From Cognatilysobacter segetis (GTDB lineage: Bacteria > Pseudomonadota > Gammaproteobacteria > Xanthomonadales > Xanthomonadaceae), in assembly GCF_004359965.1 (NCBI RefSeq), contig NZ_SMRQ01000015.1:1-40613 (forward strand): a stretch of DNA of 40,613 bases, given 5' to 3'. The position numbers and the translations under genes are program-made. Positions 17,406 through 25,687 of the stretch are shown here, in pieces. The notes beneath the pieces are model-generated. The model had not been told where the DNA came from. It did not search any database and saw nothing but the letters and a program-made list of their open reading frames with translations. How positions within the stretch are numbered: the first letter of the stretch is position 1; each line of letters starts with the position of its first letter.

Positions 17406-17789
17406 ATGGCCACTCCGATCCGCTCGCTCGGCGACGCCCGTTCGCATGCGCGATGGCTGCACGAGCTGCGCAACGTCGTCAGCACGGCCAGCGTGGCCGC
17501 GTCGATGGGCCGCCGGCTGGTGCGGGACGACCCGCAGGCCGCCGCCGAGGTGATGGTGGAGGCCGAGCGCGCGCTGTCCGCCTGCCGCGACCTGCTCGCC
17601 ACGGCCGCCGAGCATGTGTGCGAGGACCCGTCGAGCGAGTCGCTCGTGCGGGCGCTCATCCGCCGCGAACCCGGCGCGGCACCGACCGAGCCGCGACGCG
17701 CGGCACGCCGCCGCGGCGACGCCGGTCGCCCGGTTCAGCCGCGCTCGCGGGCGAGCAGCGCCTGCTTGAGCGGCAGCCCCCAGCGGTAA
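17406..17789 (+). CDS. Small protein with kinase-like H-box helix
   Basis: A 127-residue protein without a recognised full domain. Residues 14-65 read as two helices with HARWLHELRNVVSTASVAASM, resembling the H-box and dimerisation hairpin of histidine kinases (His19-Glu-Leu-Arg-Asn). No ATPase domain follows. The last ~35 residues are Arg/Ser-rich and lie over the 3' end of the ada-like gene on the other strand (55 bases shared). GGGGAAG precedes the ATG by about 10 bases. It could be an orphan histidine phosphotransfer-like or dimerisation protein; this is inference from one short motif. A GTG two codons... immediately upstream at 17403 is also possible. Confidence 0.55.
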   Translation: MATPIRSLGDARSHARWLHELRNVVSTASVAASMGRRLVRDDPQAAAEVMVEAERALSACRDLLATAAEHVCEDPSSESLVRALIRREPGAAPTEPRRAARRRGDAGRPVQPRSRASSACLSGSPQR

Positions 17790-18553
17790 CCGCCGAGCGA
17801 GCCGTCACCGCGCACCACGCGGTGGCAGGGCACCACCACCGCCAGCCGGTTGCCGGCGCAGGCACGGGCCACGGCGCGCGCGCCGCGCGGCGCGCCCAGT
17901 TCGTCCGCCAGGCCCGCGTAGCTGCGCGTCTCGCCCCTGGGAATCCGCATCAGCGCATTCCAGACCCGCGTCTGGAAGGCCGTGCCGACCAGATCGAGTT
18001 CGACCTCCGCCACGCGGCCGGCCAGCGCATCGGCGACCGCGCGCAGGCGCGGCGCGAGGAACTCGTCGCGGCCCTCGTCGACGCGTTCCAGCGACGCACG
18101 CGGAAATTCGCGTCGCAGGCGCGACTCGAGCAGCGCCTCGTCGTCGCCGAGTTCGATCGCGCACAGGCCGCGTTCGGTCGCGGCGACCAGCGCGCGCCCG
18201 AGGGCGGTGTCGATCACCGACCAGCGCACCGCCTCGCCGGCGCCGCCGTGGCGGTAGCGCGACGGCGCCATGCCCAGGCGCGCGGCGCCCGCCTCGTACA
18301 CGCGCGACGGTGAGCCGTAGCCCGCCTCGTAGACCGCGGTCGTGACGTCGGCGCCGCCGCGCAGCGCCTGCTTCAGGCGGCCGAGCTTGCGCTGGGCGAG
18401 GTAGTCCGCCGGACTGAGGCCGAAGTGCGCGGTGAAGCGCCGCTGCAGGTGCGCCGGGCTCCAGCCGATCGCGTCGGCCAGCTCGCGCAGCCCGGGCTCG
18501 CCCTCGTCGAGCAGGCGGCGGGCGCGGTCGAGCTTGGTGGCGGCGTCGTTCAT
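17735..18553 (-). CDS. AraC-type HTH fused to O6-methylguanine-DNA methyltransferase (Ada-like)
   Basis: A 272-residue protein. The N-terminal AraC-type helix-turn-helix (about 5-100) includes GLRELADAIGWSPAHLQRRFTAHFGLSP. The C-terminal MGMT domain has FQTRVWNALMRIPRGETRSYAGLA and the active-site PCHRVV, whose Cys takes the alkyl group from O6-alkylguanine. The N-terminal methylphosphotriester (Cys38-type) domain of E. coli Ada is missing, so classic methylation-triggered activation cannot work the same way. The start MNDAATKLDR is preferred; an extension to 18679 runs through the prc terminator. No Shine-Dalgarno is visible, and TATTTT ends seven bases before the ATG. Confidence 0.88.
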   Translation of the reverse strand: MNDAATKLDRARRLLDEGEPGLRELADAIGWSPAHLQRRFTAHFGLSPADYLAQRKLGRLKQALRGGADVTTAVYEAGYGSPSRVYEAGAARLGMAPSRYRHGGAGEAVRWSVIDTALGRALVAATERGLCAIELGDDEALLESRLRREFPRASLERVDEGRDEFLAPRLRAVADALAGRVAEVELDLVGTAFQTRVWNALMRIPRGETRSYAGLADELGAPRGARAVARACAGNRLAVVVPCHRVVRGDGSLGGYRWGLPLKQALLARERG

Positions 18554-18557
18554 GGCC

Positions 18558-18587
18558 CCAAAAATAACGGGCGCCCGAAGGCGCCCG
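18558..18587 (-). terminator. Rho-independent terminator of prc
   Basis: On the reverse strand CGGGCGCC-TTCG-GGCGCCCG is a perfect eight-pair stem with a UUCG loop, followed by TTATTTTT. It sits 25 bases after the prc stop and ends only a few bases before the ada-like start codon. Confidence 0.85.
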
Positions 18588-18611
18588 CTATCCGTTCCTT
18601 GCGATGCGTGC

Positions 18612-20780
18612 TCAGTCGGCCCAGTGGCCGGGGCTGCGCGCGGTCGGCAGCACCTTGGCCGAGAGCTGGCGGTCGGCATTGAGCAGGCCCACCGCGTCGC
18701 CGAGGATCGTCGCCGCCTCGCGCAGCAGCGGATCCGGGCGCTTCTCGGCGAGCTTGTCGCGCTGCGCGTCCTTGGCGATGTCGCGCTCGCTGGCCTGCAG
18801 GCCGTCGTCGTCGTCGTCCGCCAGCGGATCCAGCGCGAGCCCGAGCTTGGCGCGCTCGGCCTGGCGCTGCTTGCGCTTGGCGTCCTCGCGGTCGCGCTCG
18901 GCGCGGCGGTCGGCCTCGTTGAGCGAGATCGACTTGTCGGCGCGTTCCTTGCGGAACTGCTCGACGTCCTGCTGCCACCACTGGAACTCCGGATCCTTCG
19001 CGATGCGCTGCGCGTGACGCTGCTCGAGCGTGGTGAGGATCGGGCGGAAGTCGCCGTAGGCGGTGTGCGGGACGGCGGCGATGCGCGCCCACGGCAGGGC
19101 GTTGTCGTAGGTGCTCTCGCCGAACTCGCTGGCGTCGACGGAGGCCGGGAACGCGATGTCCGGCACCACGCCCTTGTGCTGCGTCGAGCTGCCGCTCACG
19201 CGGAAGAACTGCTGCACGGTGAGCTTGACCTGGCCGAAGCGCGCGGCTTCGTTGGCCGGCCAGCGGTCGAGGTCGAGCAGCGTCTGCACGGTGCCCTTGC
19301 CGAACGTGGTCTCGCCGATGACGAGGCCGCGGCCGTAGTCCTGGATCGCGCCGGCGAAGATCTCCGACGCCGACGCCGAGCCGCGGTTGATCAGCACCGC
19401 GAGCGGGCCCTCCCACGCGATCTGCTTGTCGTCGTCGCCGTTGACGGTGACGCGGCCGCCGGACTCGCGCACCTGCACCACCGGGCCTTCGTCGATGAAC
19501 AGGCCGGTGAGCTCGATCGCTTCGTCGAGCGAGCCGCCGCCGTTGTTGCGCAGGTCGAGCACGACGCCGTCGACCTTCTGCTCGCGCAGGGTCCCCAGCA
19601 GCTTCGCCACGTCGCGCGTGGCGGAAGCGAAGTCCTTGTCGCCGCGACGGCGCGCGTCGAAGTCCTGGTAGAACGCCGGCAGCTTGATCACGCCGATCTT
19701 CTGCGCGGGCTTGCCGTTCGTGGCCGGCACGTCGATGGTCTCCGCCTTCGCGGCCTGGTCCTCGAGGCGCACGCGGTCGCGCACGATGTTCACGCGCACC
19801 GGCTTGGCGTCGAGCGGCGATTCCGCCGGCACGATGTCCAGCCGCACCGTGGTGCCCTTGGTGCCGCGGATCTTCGCGACGACGTCGTCGATGCGCCAGC
19901 CGACCACGTCTTCCATCGGTCCGCTGCTGCCCTGGCCGACCGCCATCACGCGGTCGCCCGGCTTGACCTTGCCGGTCTTCGAGGCCGGGCCGCCGGCGAC
20001 GATCTCGCGGATGGCGACCACGTCGTCCTGCTTCTGCAGCACGGCGCCGATGCCCTCCAGCGTGTTGGACATCGTGAGGTTGAAGTTGTCGGCCGTGCGC
20101 GGGGTGAAGTAGTCGGTATGCGGATCGACCGCGTTCGCATACGAGTTGAGGAAGGACTGGAACACGTCCTCGCCCTTGAGCTCGCCGATGCTCTGCACGA
20201 GGTTGGCGTAGCGCTTGTCCAGCGTCTTGCGGATCTCGTCGGGCTGCTTGCCGGCCAGCTTCAGGCGCAGCCAGTCGTTGCGCACCGATTCCTTCCACAC
20301 CGTGTTGAGCGCGGCCTCGTCGGCCTCCCACGGCACGTCCTTGCGGTCGAAGCGGAAGCTGTCCTTGGTGCTGAAGTCGAAGTTGTCCTGCTTGAGCAGG
20401 TCGCGCGCGTACTGCGCACGCGACAGCGCGCGCTCGCGGTAGGCGGCGAAGATCGCGTAGGCCGGGCTGAGGTCGCCACTCTTGATCGCGTCGTCGAGCC
20501 GGGTCTTGTACGCGTCGAACTTCGTGACGTCCTGCGCGGTGAAGAACTGCTTGTTCGGGTCGAGCGCCTCGAGGTAGCGCTTGTAGATGTCCGCGCTGAG
20601 CGCGTCGTCCAGCGCCCGCGGGCGGTAGGCGTAGCGGCTGTCGGACAGCAGGCCGTAGACCAGCTTGGCGGCCGTGGCCTGGTCCTGCGTCGGGGCATTG
20701 GGGATCGCGCCGTCGGTCCGCGCGAGCAGCGCGAGCGGGGCGGCGAGCAGGAGGGCGAGCAGGGGAGTCTTGAGCTTCAT
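18612..20780 (-). CDS. prc: Tail-specific carboxy-terminal protease Prc/Tsp
   Basis: A 722-residue periplasmic S41 protease that degrades misfolded or tagged proteins and processes lipoproteins and peptidoglycan hydrolases. There is a signal peptide (LLALLLAAPLALLA, residues 7-20), an N-terminal helical domain, a PDZ domain (about 230-330, with GIGAVLQKQDD), and the peptidase core. Catalytic Ser470 is in SASASE, and Lys495 in FGKGTVQ; the 25-residue spacing equals E. coli S452/K477. The charged C-terminal DUF3340-like region is Lys/Arg/Asp-rich. The start at 20780 gives the signal peptide; an upstream extension to 20972 is rejected. The 290 bases before lipA show no gene. Confidence 0.93.
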   Translation of the reverse strand: MKLKTPLLALLLAAPLALLARTDGAIPNAPTQDQATAAKLVYGLLSDSRYAYRPRALDDALSADIYKRYLEALDPNKQFFTAQDVTKFDAYKTRLDDAIKSGDLSPAYAIFAAYRERALSRAQYARDLLKQDNFDFSTKDSFRFDRKDVPWEADEAALNTVWKESVRNDWLRLKLAGKQPDEIRKTLDKRYANLVQSIGELKGEDVFQSFLNSYANAVDPHTDYFTPRTADNFNLTMSNTLEGIGAVLQKQDDVVAIREIVAGGPASKTGKVKPGDRVMAVGQGSSGPMEDVVGWRIDDVVAKIRGTKGTTVRLDIVPAESPLDAKPVRVNIVRDRVRLEDQAAKAETIDVPATNGKPAQKIGVIKLPAFYQDFDARRRGDKDFASATRDVAKLLGTLREQKVDGVVLDLRNNGGGSLDEAIELTGLFIDEGPVVQVRESGGRVTVNGDDDKQIAWEGPLAVLINRGSASASEIFAGAIQDYGRGLVIGETTFGKGTVQTLLDLDRWPANEAARFGQVKLTVQQFFRVSGSSTQHKGVVPDIAFPASVDASEFGESTYDNALPWARIAAVPHTAYGDFRPILTTLEQRHAQRIAKDPEFQWWQQDVEQFRKERADKSISLNEADRRAERDREDAKRKQRQAERAKLGLALDPLADDDDDGLQASERDIAKDAQRDKLAEKRPDPLLREAATILGDAVGLLNADRQLSAKVLPTARSPGHWAD

Positions 20781-21071
20781 CGGATCCGGGCGGTGGGGCC
20801 GCCGATCAGGTCCGGCCAATCGCCGGGAGTACCACGGTGGAGTCGGATGAGACAGCGGCCCAGTGCCGAAAGTTGCACGGGCTTTCCGCATCTGAACGCG
20901 ATGGCCGGCGAAGCGCAACCCGATCGCGCGCGCCGTCGCCCGCGGTTCAGCCCGGATTGCGGACGTCGTCACCCAGCGGCGGCAGCGGCCTCGGCCCCAC
21001 TATGCGCCGGCCGGCCGCGTAGACGATGTGCAGGCTGAGCGACGCTGCGTACCGCGTGCGGGCCGCCGGCC
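20781..21071. other. Intergenic region between lipA end and prc start
   Basis: About 290 bases without a supported gene. It must hold the prc promoter on the reverse strand, but I see only a weak candidate (TTGCGC, 17-base spacer, TCAGAT). No clear lipA terminator with a T-run is present. Confidence 0.5.
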
Positions 21072-22085
21072 TCAGGCGGTCTCGACGACGCCGGCTTCCT
21101 TCGCCGAGCGGTCGGCGTGATAGGACGAGCGCACCAGCGGGCCGGAGGCCACGTGCGAGAAGCCCAGCGCGTAGCCGAAGTCTTCCAGCTGCTTGAACTC
21201 GTCGGGCGTCCAGTACTTCATCACCGGATGGTGGTGCGGCGTCGGCTGCAGGTACTGGCCGATCGTCACCATGTCGACGTCGTGCGCGCGCAGGTCGCGC
21301 AGCGTGTCCTGCACCTGCGCCATGGTTTCGCCGAGGCCCAGCATCACGCCGGACTTCGTCGCCACGTCCGGGTGCTGCGCCTTGAAGCGCTGCAGCAGCG
21401 TCAGCGACCACTGGTAATCCGCGCCGGGGCGCACGTTCGGATACAGGTCCGGCACCGTCTCGATGTTGTGGTTGAACACGTCCGGCGGATTCGTCGCGAG
21501 TATCTCCAGCGCGCGGTCCATGCGGCCCTTGCCGCGGAAATCCGGCGTCAGGACTTCGATCTTGGTGCGCGGCGAATGCTCGCGGATTGCCGCGATGCAG
21601 TCGACGAAGTGTTGGGCACCGCCGTCGCGCAGGTCGTCGCGGTCGACGCTGGTCACCACGACGTAGCGCAGGCCCATGTCCGCCACGGTCTGCGCGAGCT
21701 TGAGCGGCTCGCCGGCACCCGGCGGCTTCGGCCGGCCGTGGGCGACGTCGCAGAAGCTGCAGCGGCGCGTGCAGACCTCGCCGAGGATCATGAAGGTGGC
21801 GGTGCCGTGGCCGAAGCACTCGTGGATGTTCGGGCAGCTGGCTTCCTCGCAGACGGTGACGAGGCGGTTCTCGCGCAGCTTCGCCTTGAGGTTCGCCACC
21901 GCGTTGCCGGACGGGATCCGCACGCGGATCCACGACGGCTTGCGCAGCACCGGGGCGTCCTCGAACTTCACCGGGCTGCGCGCGATCTTGTCGCCGCCCA
22001 GCTGCTTCACGCCCTCGGCCAGCGGCGCGGGCGCGCCGGCATCGACGACGGCGAGGGGGATGCTGCGCGGAGCGGACTCGTTCAT
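21072..22085 (-). CDS. lipA: Lipoyl synthase LipA
   Basis: A 337-residue radical-SAM enzyme that inserts two sulfurs into protein-bound octanoate to make lipoate. The auxiliary cluster motif is [12 protein letters not shown], the radical-SAM cluster is CTRRCSFC, and the Arg-Ser-Ser-Tyr (RSSYHAD) near the C-terminus supplies the Ser ligand. [16 protein letters not shown] and [12 protein letters not shown] are diagnostic. [11 protein letters not shown] matches the family N-terminus; a GTG at 22115 would add ten residues. It follows lipB by 142 bases and has a candidate promoter of its own in that gap. Confidence 0.96.
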   Translation of the reverse strand: MNESAPRSIPLAVVDAGAPAPLAEGVKQLGGDKIARSPVKFEDAPVLRKPSWIRVRIPSGNAVANLKAKLRENRLVTVCEEASCPNIHECFGHGTATFMILGEVCTRRCSFCDVAHGRPKPPGAGEPLKLAQTVADMGLRYVVVTSVDRDDLRDGGAQHFVDCIAAIREHSPRTKIEVLTPDFRGKGRMDRALEILATNPPDVFNHNIETVPDLYPNVRPGADYQWSLTLLQRFKAQHPDVATKSGVMLGLGETMAQVQDTLRDLRAHDVDMVTIGQYLQPTPHHHPVMKYWTPDEFKQLEDFGYALGFSHVASGPLVRSSYHADRSAKEAGVVETA

Positions 22086-22129
22086 GGCGGCGGCCGAAGG
22101 GGAAAGATCCGGCACGCGGCCGGGGGGCT

Positions 22130-22159
22130 ATTGTCCCGCGCCGCGGCGGCCAACGCCAA
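22130..22159 (-). promoter_or_regulatory. Candidate lipA promoter
   Basis: On the reverse strand TTGGCG (22159-22154), an 18-base spacer and GACAAT (22135-22130) make a plausible sigma-70 promoter. Transcription would start about 40 bases before the lipA ATG. Confidence 0.45.
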
Positions 22160-22227
22160 AACGGCGCGGGAACGCCGGTCCCGGCGGCGTGGAACGCTCG
22201 GGTGCCGGCCGCTAGGGGTAGCGCGGA

Positions 22228-22920
22228 TCAGATGCGGGCGGGAAGGACGGGCGCCGCCGTGGCGGTGGACAGCCCGAACTGCGCCGACAGGTGCGCGACC
22301 AGCCGCGCCTTCACCGCGTCGAGCCCGGACGGCCCGCCGAGGTCGGCCATGCTCGTCACCGCCAGGCCCGCATAGCCGCACGGGTTGATGCGGTGGAACG
22401 GCGACAGGTCCATCGCGACGTTGAAGGCGAGGCCGTGGAACGTGCAGCCGTGGCGCACGCGGATGCCCAGCGCGCCGATCTTCGCGTCGCCGACGTAAAC
22501 GCCGGGCGCGCCCTCGCGCCGTGCCGCGTGGATGTTCCAGTCGGCCAGCGTGTCGATCATGGCCTGCTCGACCTTGCAGACGTAGTCCTTCACGCCGACC
22601 TTGAGCCGGCGCAGGTCGAGCAGCGGGTACAGCACGATCTGGCCCGGGCCGTGGTAGGTCACCTGGCCGCCGCGGTCGACGTGGATCACCGGGATGTCGC
22701 CCGGCATCAGCACGTGCTCGGGCTTGCCGGCCTGGCCGAGGGTGAACACGGGATCGTGCTCGACCAGCCAGAGCTCGTCGGGCGTCGACTCGTCGCGCGC
22801 GTCGGTGAACGCCTGCATCGCGCGCCAGACCGGCTCGTAGGGCTGACGGCCGAGGTCGCGCACCAGGGCGGTCGGCACGCCGGCGGCTGCGGCCGGCATC
22901 GCGACCGCGCAGTCGCTCAC
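22228..22920 (-). CDS. lipB: Octanoyl-ACP:protein octanoyltransferase LipB
   Basis: A 230-residue enzyme that moves octanoyl groups from acyl carrier protein to lipoyl domains, the step before LipA. Key motifs are [19 protein letters not shown], the catalytic Lys in [20 protein letters not shown] and the catalytic Cys in [10 protein letters not shown] place the start at the GTG that overlaps the ybeD stop (GTGA), which implies translational coupling; a GTG at 22929 is an alternative. The ybeD-lipB-lipA order is the usual gammaproteobacterial one. Confidence 0.94.
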   Translation of the reverse strand: MSDCAVAMPAAAAGVPTALVRDLGRQPYEPVWRAMQAFTDARDESTPDELWLVEHDPVFTLGQAGKPEHVLMPGDIPVIHVDRGGQVTYHGPGQIVLYPLLDLRRLKVGVKDYVCKVEQAMIDTLADWNIHAARREGAPGVYVGDAKIGALGIRVRHGCTFHGLAFNVAMDLSPFHRINPCGYAGLAVTSMADLGGPSGLDAVKARLVAHLSAQFGLSTATAAPVLPARI

Positions 22921-23195
22921 AGCGTCCACTTCACGTCCGGATGGTCGCGCAGGGCCTGGTGCGCGCGCTCGTGCTCGTCGCGGTCGCGCGCGCGGAAGCG
23001 GATCCGCACCGAGACGTACTTGCCGTTCGACGAGGGCTTCCAGCTGATGTCCTCGTGGATCACGTCGATGCCCGCCTCGACGAGCCGCCGGGGCAGCTCG
23101 GTCTCCAGGCCGGCCTCGGCCGGGCCCATGGCGGACAGTTCGAATTCGCCGGGGAATTGGTACCCGTGCGCGGGATTGTCGGAATGGATGTCCAT
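22917..23195 (-). CDS. ybeD: YbeD-like DUF493 protein
   Basis: A 92-residue protein of the DUF493/YbeD family (E. coli YbeD has 87). The core [11 protein letters not shown], then [13 protein letters not shown] and the C-terminal HPDVKWTL are typical; the fold resembles ACT-like regulatory domains. Function is unknown, though it is nearly always linked to lipB. The ATG at 23195 is six bases after CATAAT and lacks a Shine-Dalgarno. It is the first gene of the ybeD-lipB unit. Confidence 0.9.
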   Translation of the reverse strand: MDIHSDNPAHGYQFPGEFELSAMGPAEAGLETELPRRLVEAGIDVIHEDISWKPSSNGKYVSVRIRFRARDRDEHERAHQALRDHPDVKWTL

Positions 23196-23201
23196 GCCCC
23201 G

Positions 23202-23230
23202 ATTATGGGGACGGCAGCGCCGCGACCCAA
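23202..23230 (-). promoter_or_regulatory. Promoter of ybeD-lipB, probably leaderless
   Basis: On the reverse strand TTGGGT (23230-23225), a 17-base spacer and CATAAT (23207-23202) precede the ybeD ATG by exactly six bases. This is the best-formed of the leaderless-type promoters in the window. Confidence 0.6.
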
Positions 23231-23248
23231 TGCGGGGCCGCAAACGAT

Positions 23249-23272
23249 GACGGCCGCCCGAAGGCGGCCGTC
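23249..23272 (-). terminator. Hairpin terminator downstream of the CsgG-like gene
   Basis: A perfect ten-pair stem, GACGGCCGCC-TTCG-GGCGGCCGTC on the reverse strand, lies about 20 bases after the CsgG-like stop. The tail is ATCGTTTGC, a weak T-run. Confidence 0.7.
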
Positions 23273-23291
23273 GGCGCGGCGCGCGGGCCGG

Positions 23292-24233
23292 CTATCGGGA
23301 CAGCTCGAGCAGCGTCGACGAAACCCAGCCCTTGTTGCCGAACTCGTCCTCGACCTGCCACATGACGCCCTGCTTCTCGCCGGTGGGGTACAGCATCATG
23401 CCGACGTCGAGCGGGCGCACGACCTTGCCCTTTCCGTCCGCGCTGGAGAACAGCCGCGCCGGCTTCGCCACCGTCACCGCCTGCGTCGCATTGGCGGCGC
23501 TCGCGTTCGTCGGCAGCCCGCCCAGCTGGGCGACGATATCGGTGTACGCCTTCAGGTAGGCCAGCGTGATCACCTGGCCGATCTCGGTGTTGGCATAGCC
23601 GCCGGCATTCGCACCGAGCACGCTGCCGCCGAACAGGCCCGCGCTGGCGCCCCAGCCGATGTCGGTCTTCTTCGCGTTGCCCTCGGCCATCGCGACCTGC
23701 TCGGAGGAGCGCACGTCGGTCACCGTCAGCACGACGTTCGCGGTCTTGCTCTTGAAGTTCAGGCCGCCGATCACCGCGCCCGCGCGGCCGCCGACGAGGC
23801 CGCCCAGCAGGCCGCCGACGTTGTTGCCGCTTGCGTTGCTGTTGGCGGCCACGAGGTCGGGGACCATCACGTAGTCGGCCGCCTTGATCTGCCCCTTGCC
23901 GATGTTCGAGCGGCCGCGCAGTTCGCCGCCCGACGCGAGTTCCCGCTCGCGCATCGCGGCATCCATGCCGGCCCCGCGATCGACCAGCGTGAAGCAGCGC
24001 GAGCGGCTCACGAAGAGCTTGATCAGCTTGCTCGGCGCGGGCAGCTGCTGCCCCGACCACCAGTTCGTGCCGGCTTCGGGCTCGAGCACCGAGAGCGTGC
24101 CCAGCGGTCGCGCGCAGGTCGGGATCTGCGCGGCCTGTTGCTGGCGGGTCTCGTCGATGCTCGCGGCGGTCGCCGGCAGGCACGCGGCGGAAACGAGGGC
24201 GGCGAGGAGGAAGGGGACGGTCCGGACTGTCAT
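23292..24233 (-). CDS. CsgG/HfaB-like secreted protein with C-terminal SH3-like region
   Basis: A 313-residue exported protein. A signal peptide (residues 1-23, ending ATA-A) precedes a CsgG-like domain: SRSRCFTLVDRGAGMDAAM, then KAADYVMVPDLV, a glycine-zipper run (GGLLGGLVGGRAGAVIGGL) and NVVLTVTDVRSSEQVAMAEG. The last ~65 residues (ARLFSSADGKGKVVRPLDVG to GNKGWVSSTLLEL) look like a bacterial SH3 domain. There is no lipobox Cys, unlike true CsgG lipoproteins, and no curli genes are nearby. It sits between dacC and ybeD, where other gammaproteobacteria usually have no gene. A role in the envelope is inferred. Confidence 0.72.
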   Translation of the reverse strand: MTVRTVPFLLAALVSAACLPATAASIDETRQQQAAQIPTCARPLGTLSVLEPEAGTNWWSGQQLPAPSKLIKLFVSRSRCFTLVDRGAGMDAAMRERELASGGELRGRSNIGKGQIKAADYVMVPDLVAANSNASGNNVGGLLGGLVGGRAGAVIGGLNFKSKTANVVLTVTDVRSSEQVAMAEGNAKKTDIGWGASAGLFGGSVLGANAGGYANTEIGQVITLAYLKAYTDIVAQLGGLPTNASAANATQAVTVAKPARLFSSADGKGKVVRPLDVGMMLYPTGEKQGVMWQVEDEFGNKGWVSSTLLELSR

Positions 24234-24266
24234 GGCGGCGGGGTTCCTGTGGCTGTGCTGCGGGCA

Positions 24267-24272
24267 AGCATA
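24267..24272 (-). promoter_or_regulatory. Candidate -10 box of the CsgG-like gene
   Basis: TATGCT on the reverse strand lies about 33 bases before the ATG. The best -35 is weak (about ATGAAC), so support is modest. Confidence 0.3.
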
Positions 24273-24320
24273 GCGGCCGTGAAGGTGCCGTTCATCGGTC
24301 GCACGTCATGGGGCCCGGGC

Positions 24321-24350
24321 AAGAAAAAGCCGGCACGCGGCCGGCTTCTT
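24321..24350 (-). terminator. Rho-independent terminator of dacC
   Basis: AAGCCGGC-CGCGT-GCCGGCTT followed by TTTCTT on the reverse strand lies about 25 bases after the dacC stop. A/T-rich flanks on both sides could make it work in both directions. Confidence 0.85.
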
Positions 24351-24374
24351 CGATCCCTCGGTGACGCAGGGGAA

Positions 24375-25583
24375 TCAGGAATTCCACCACATCAGCAGCT
24401 CATGCCAGAGGCGCTTGAAGAAGCCGGCCTCCTCGACGGCGTCGAGCGCCACCAGCGGCCGCTGCGCCAGCACCTTGCCGCCGAGCATCACGCGCACGGT
24501 GCCGATCTGCTGGCCCTTCTTGATGGGCGCGACCAGCGACTTCGGCACGTCCATCACCGGCTTGAGCTGCTGGTAGCGGCCGCGCGGCAGCGTCACCAGC
24601 ATCGGCTCGGACAGGCCGAGGCGGACGACGTTCTGCTGGCCCTTCCAGACCTTCTGCGTGGAGATCGGCTTGGCCGCGTCGTAGAGCTTGTGCGTCTCGA
24701 AGAAGCGGAAGCCCCAGTTCAGCAGCGCCTGGCTGTCGTCGACGCGCTTGGGCTCGGTCGGCTCGCCCATCACCACGGAGATCAGGCGCTGGTCGCCGCG
24801 CTGGGCGGAGGCCATCAGGCAGTAGCCGGCGCTTGCGGTGTGGCCGGTCTTGATGCCGTCGACCGACGGATCGCGCCACAGCAGCCGGTTGCGGTTGGTC
24901 TGCGTGATCGGGCCGACCGTGTATTCCTTGATCTTGTTGAGCGAGTACGACTCCGGGAAGTCGTGGATCAGCGCGCGGCCGAGCAGCGCGAGGTCGTGCG
25001 CGGTGGTGATGTGGCCGTCGGCCGGCAGGCCGTCCGGGTTCATCCAGTGCGTCTTCTTCAGGCCGATGCGCTTGGCGTACTGGTTCATCAGCGCGGCGAA
25101 CGCGTCCTCGCTGCCGGCGATGTGCTCGGCCAGCGCGATGGCGGCGTCGTTGCCCGACTGCACGACCATGCCCTTTTCCATCTCGATCAGCGGCGCGGTC
25201 TTGTTGACCTCGAAGCCCGAGTACGAGCCCTCGGTGCCGGCGCCGCCCTTGCGCCACGCGTTCTCGGTCATCATGACCGGGTCGTCGCGCTTGACCTTGC
25301 CGGCCTTGAGTTCGGCGGCCACGACGTAGCTCGTCATCACCTTGGTGATGCTCGCCGGCTCGACCGGCGTGTCGTAGTTCTGGCCCGCCAGCACGTTGCC
25401 GCTGGCGTAGTCGATCAGGATCCAGGCCTTGGCGTCCACGGTGGGCGGCGGCGGGATCGGCAGCTCGTCGATCGCCGGCGGCGGCTGGTTGTTCGGCGCC
25501 GGGCCGGTCTGCGCGACGGCCAGGCCGAGCGTCAGGGTGAGGCCGGCGGCGAGCACGGCGGCGAGGCGGGCGGGGGACTTCAT
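24375..25583 (-). CDS. dacC: D-alanyl-D-alanine carboxypeptidase (PBP5/6 type)
   Basis: A 402-residue penicillin-binding protein that trims the terminal D-Ala from peptidoglycan pentapeptides. The signal peptide ends near AVAQ (residue 25). Catalytic motifs are SITK (Ser78, Lys81), SGN (Ser143-Asn145) and KTG (Lys245-Gly247). The C-terminal beta-domain and the final amphipathic helix (FFKRLWHELLMWW) match PBP5/6, which anchor to the inner membrane this way. The family is certain; dacA or dacC naming is a convention. The start at 25583 follows the signal peptide; an extension to 25649 is unlikely. It follows rlpA and mltB as in many gammaproteobacteria. Confidence 0.92.
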   Translation of the reverse strand: MKSPARLAAVLAAGLTLTLGLAVAQTGPAPNNQPPPAIDELPIPPPPTVDAKAWILIDYASGNVLAGQNYDTPVEPASITKVMTSYVVAAELKAGKVKRDDPVMMTENAWRKGGAGTEGSYSGFEVNKTAPLIEMEKGMVVQSGNDAAIALAEHIAGSEDAFAALMNQYAKRIGLKKTHWMNPDGLPADGHITTAHDLALLGRALIHDFPESYSLNKIKEYTVGPITQTNRNRLLWRDPSVDGIKTGHTASAGYCLMASAQRGDQRLISVVMGEPTEPKRVDDSQALLNWGFRFFETHKLYDAAKPISTQKVWKGQQNVVRLGLSEPMLVTLPRGRYQQLKPVMDVPKSLVAPIKKGQQIGTVRVMLGGKVLAQRPLVALDAVEEAGFFKRLWHELLMWWNS

Positions 25584-25687
25584 CGGTGAGGGGCTCCGGG
25601 CCGGCGCGGGCCGGCGGTGAAACAGGAAGGCGGTGCGGTGGACGGACATTCTGGACGCCGCCGGCCGCGTGGGAAACCGGGCTGCGG

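Noticed and set aside
18432..21038. 868-codon open frame on the + strand
   Set aside because: It lies antisense to prc, whose domains and catalytic residues are clear; the product is Arg/Ala/Val-rich without a fold, as expected from GC-rich antisense frames.
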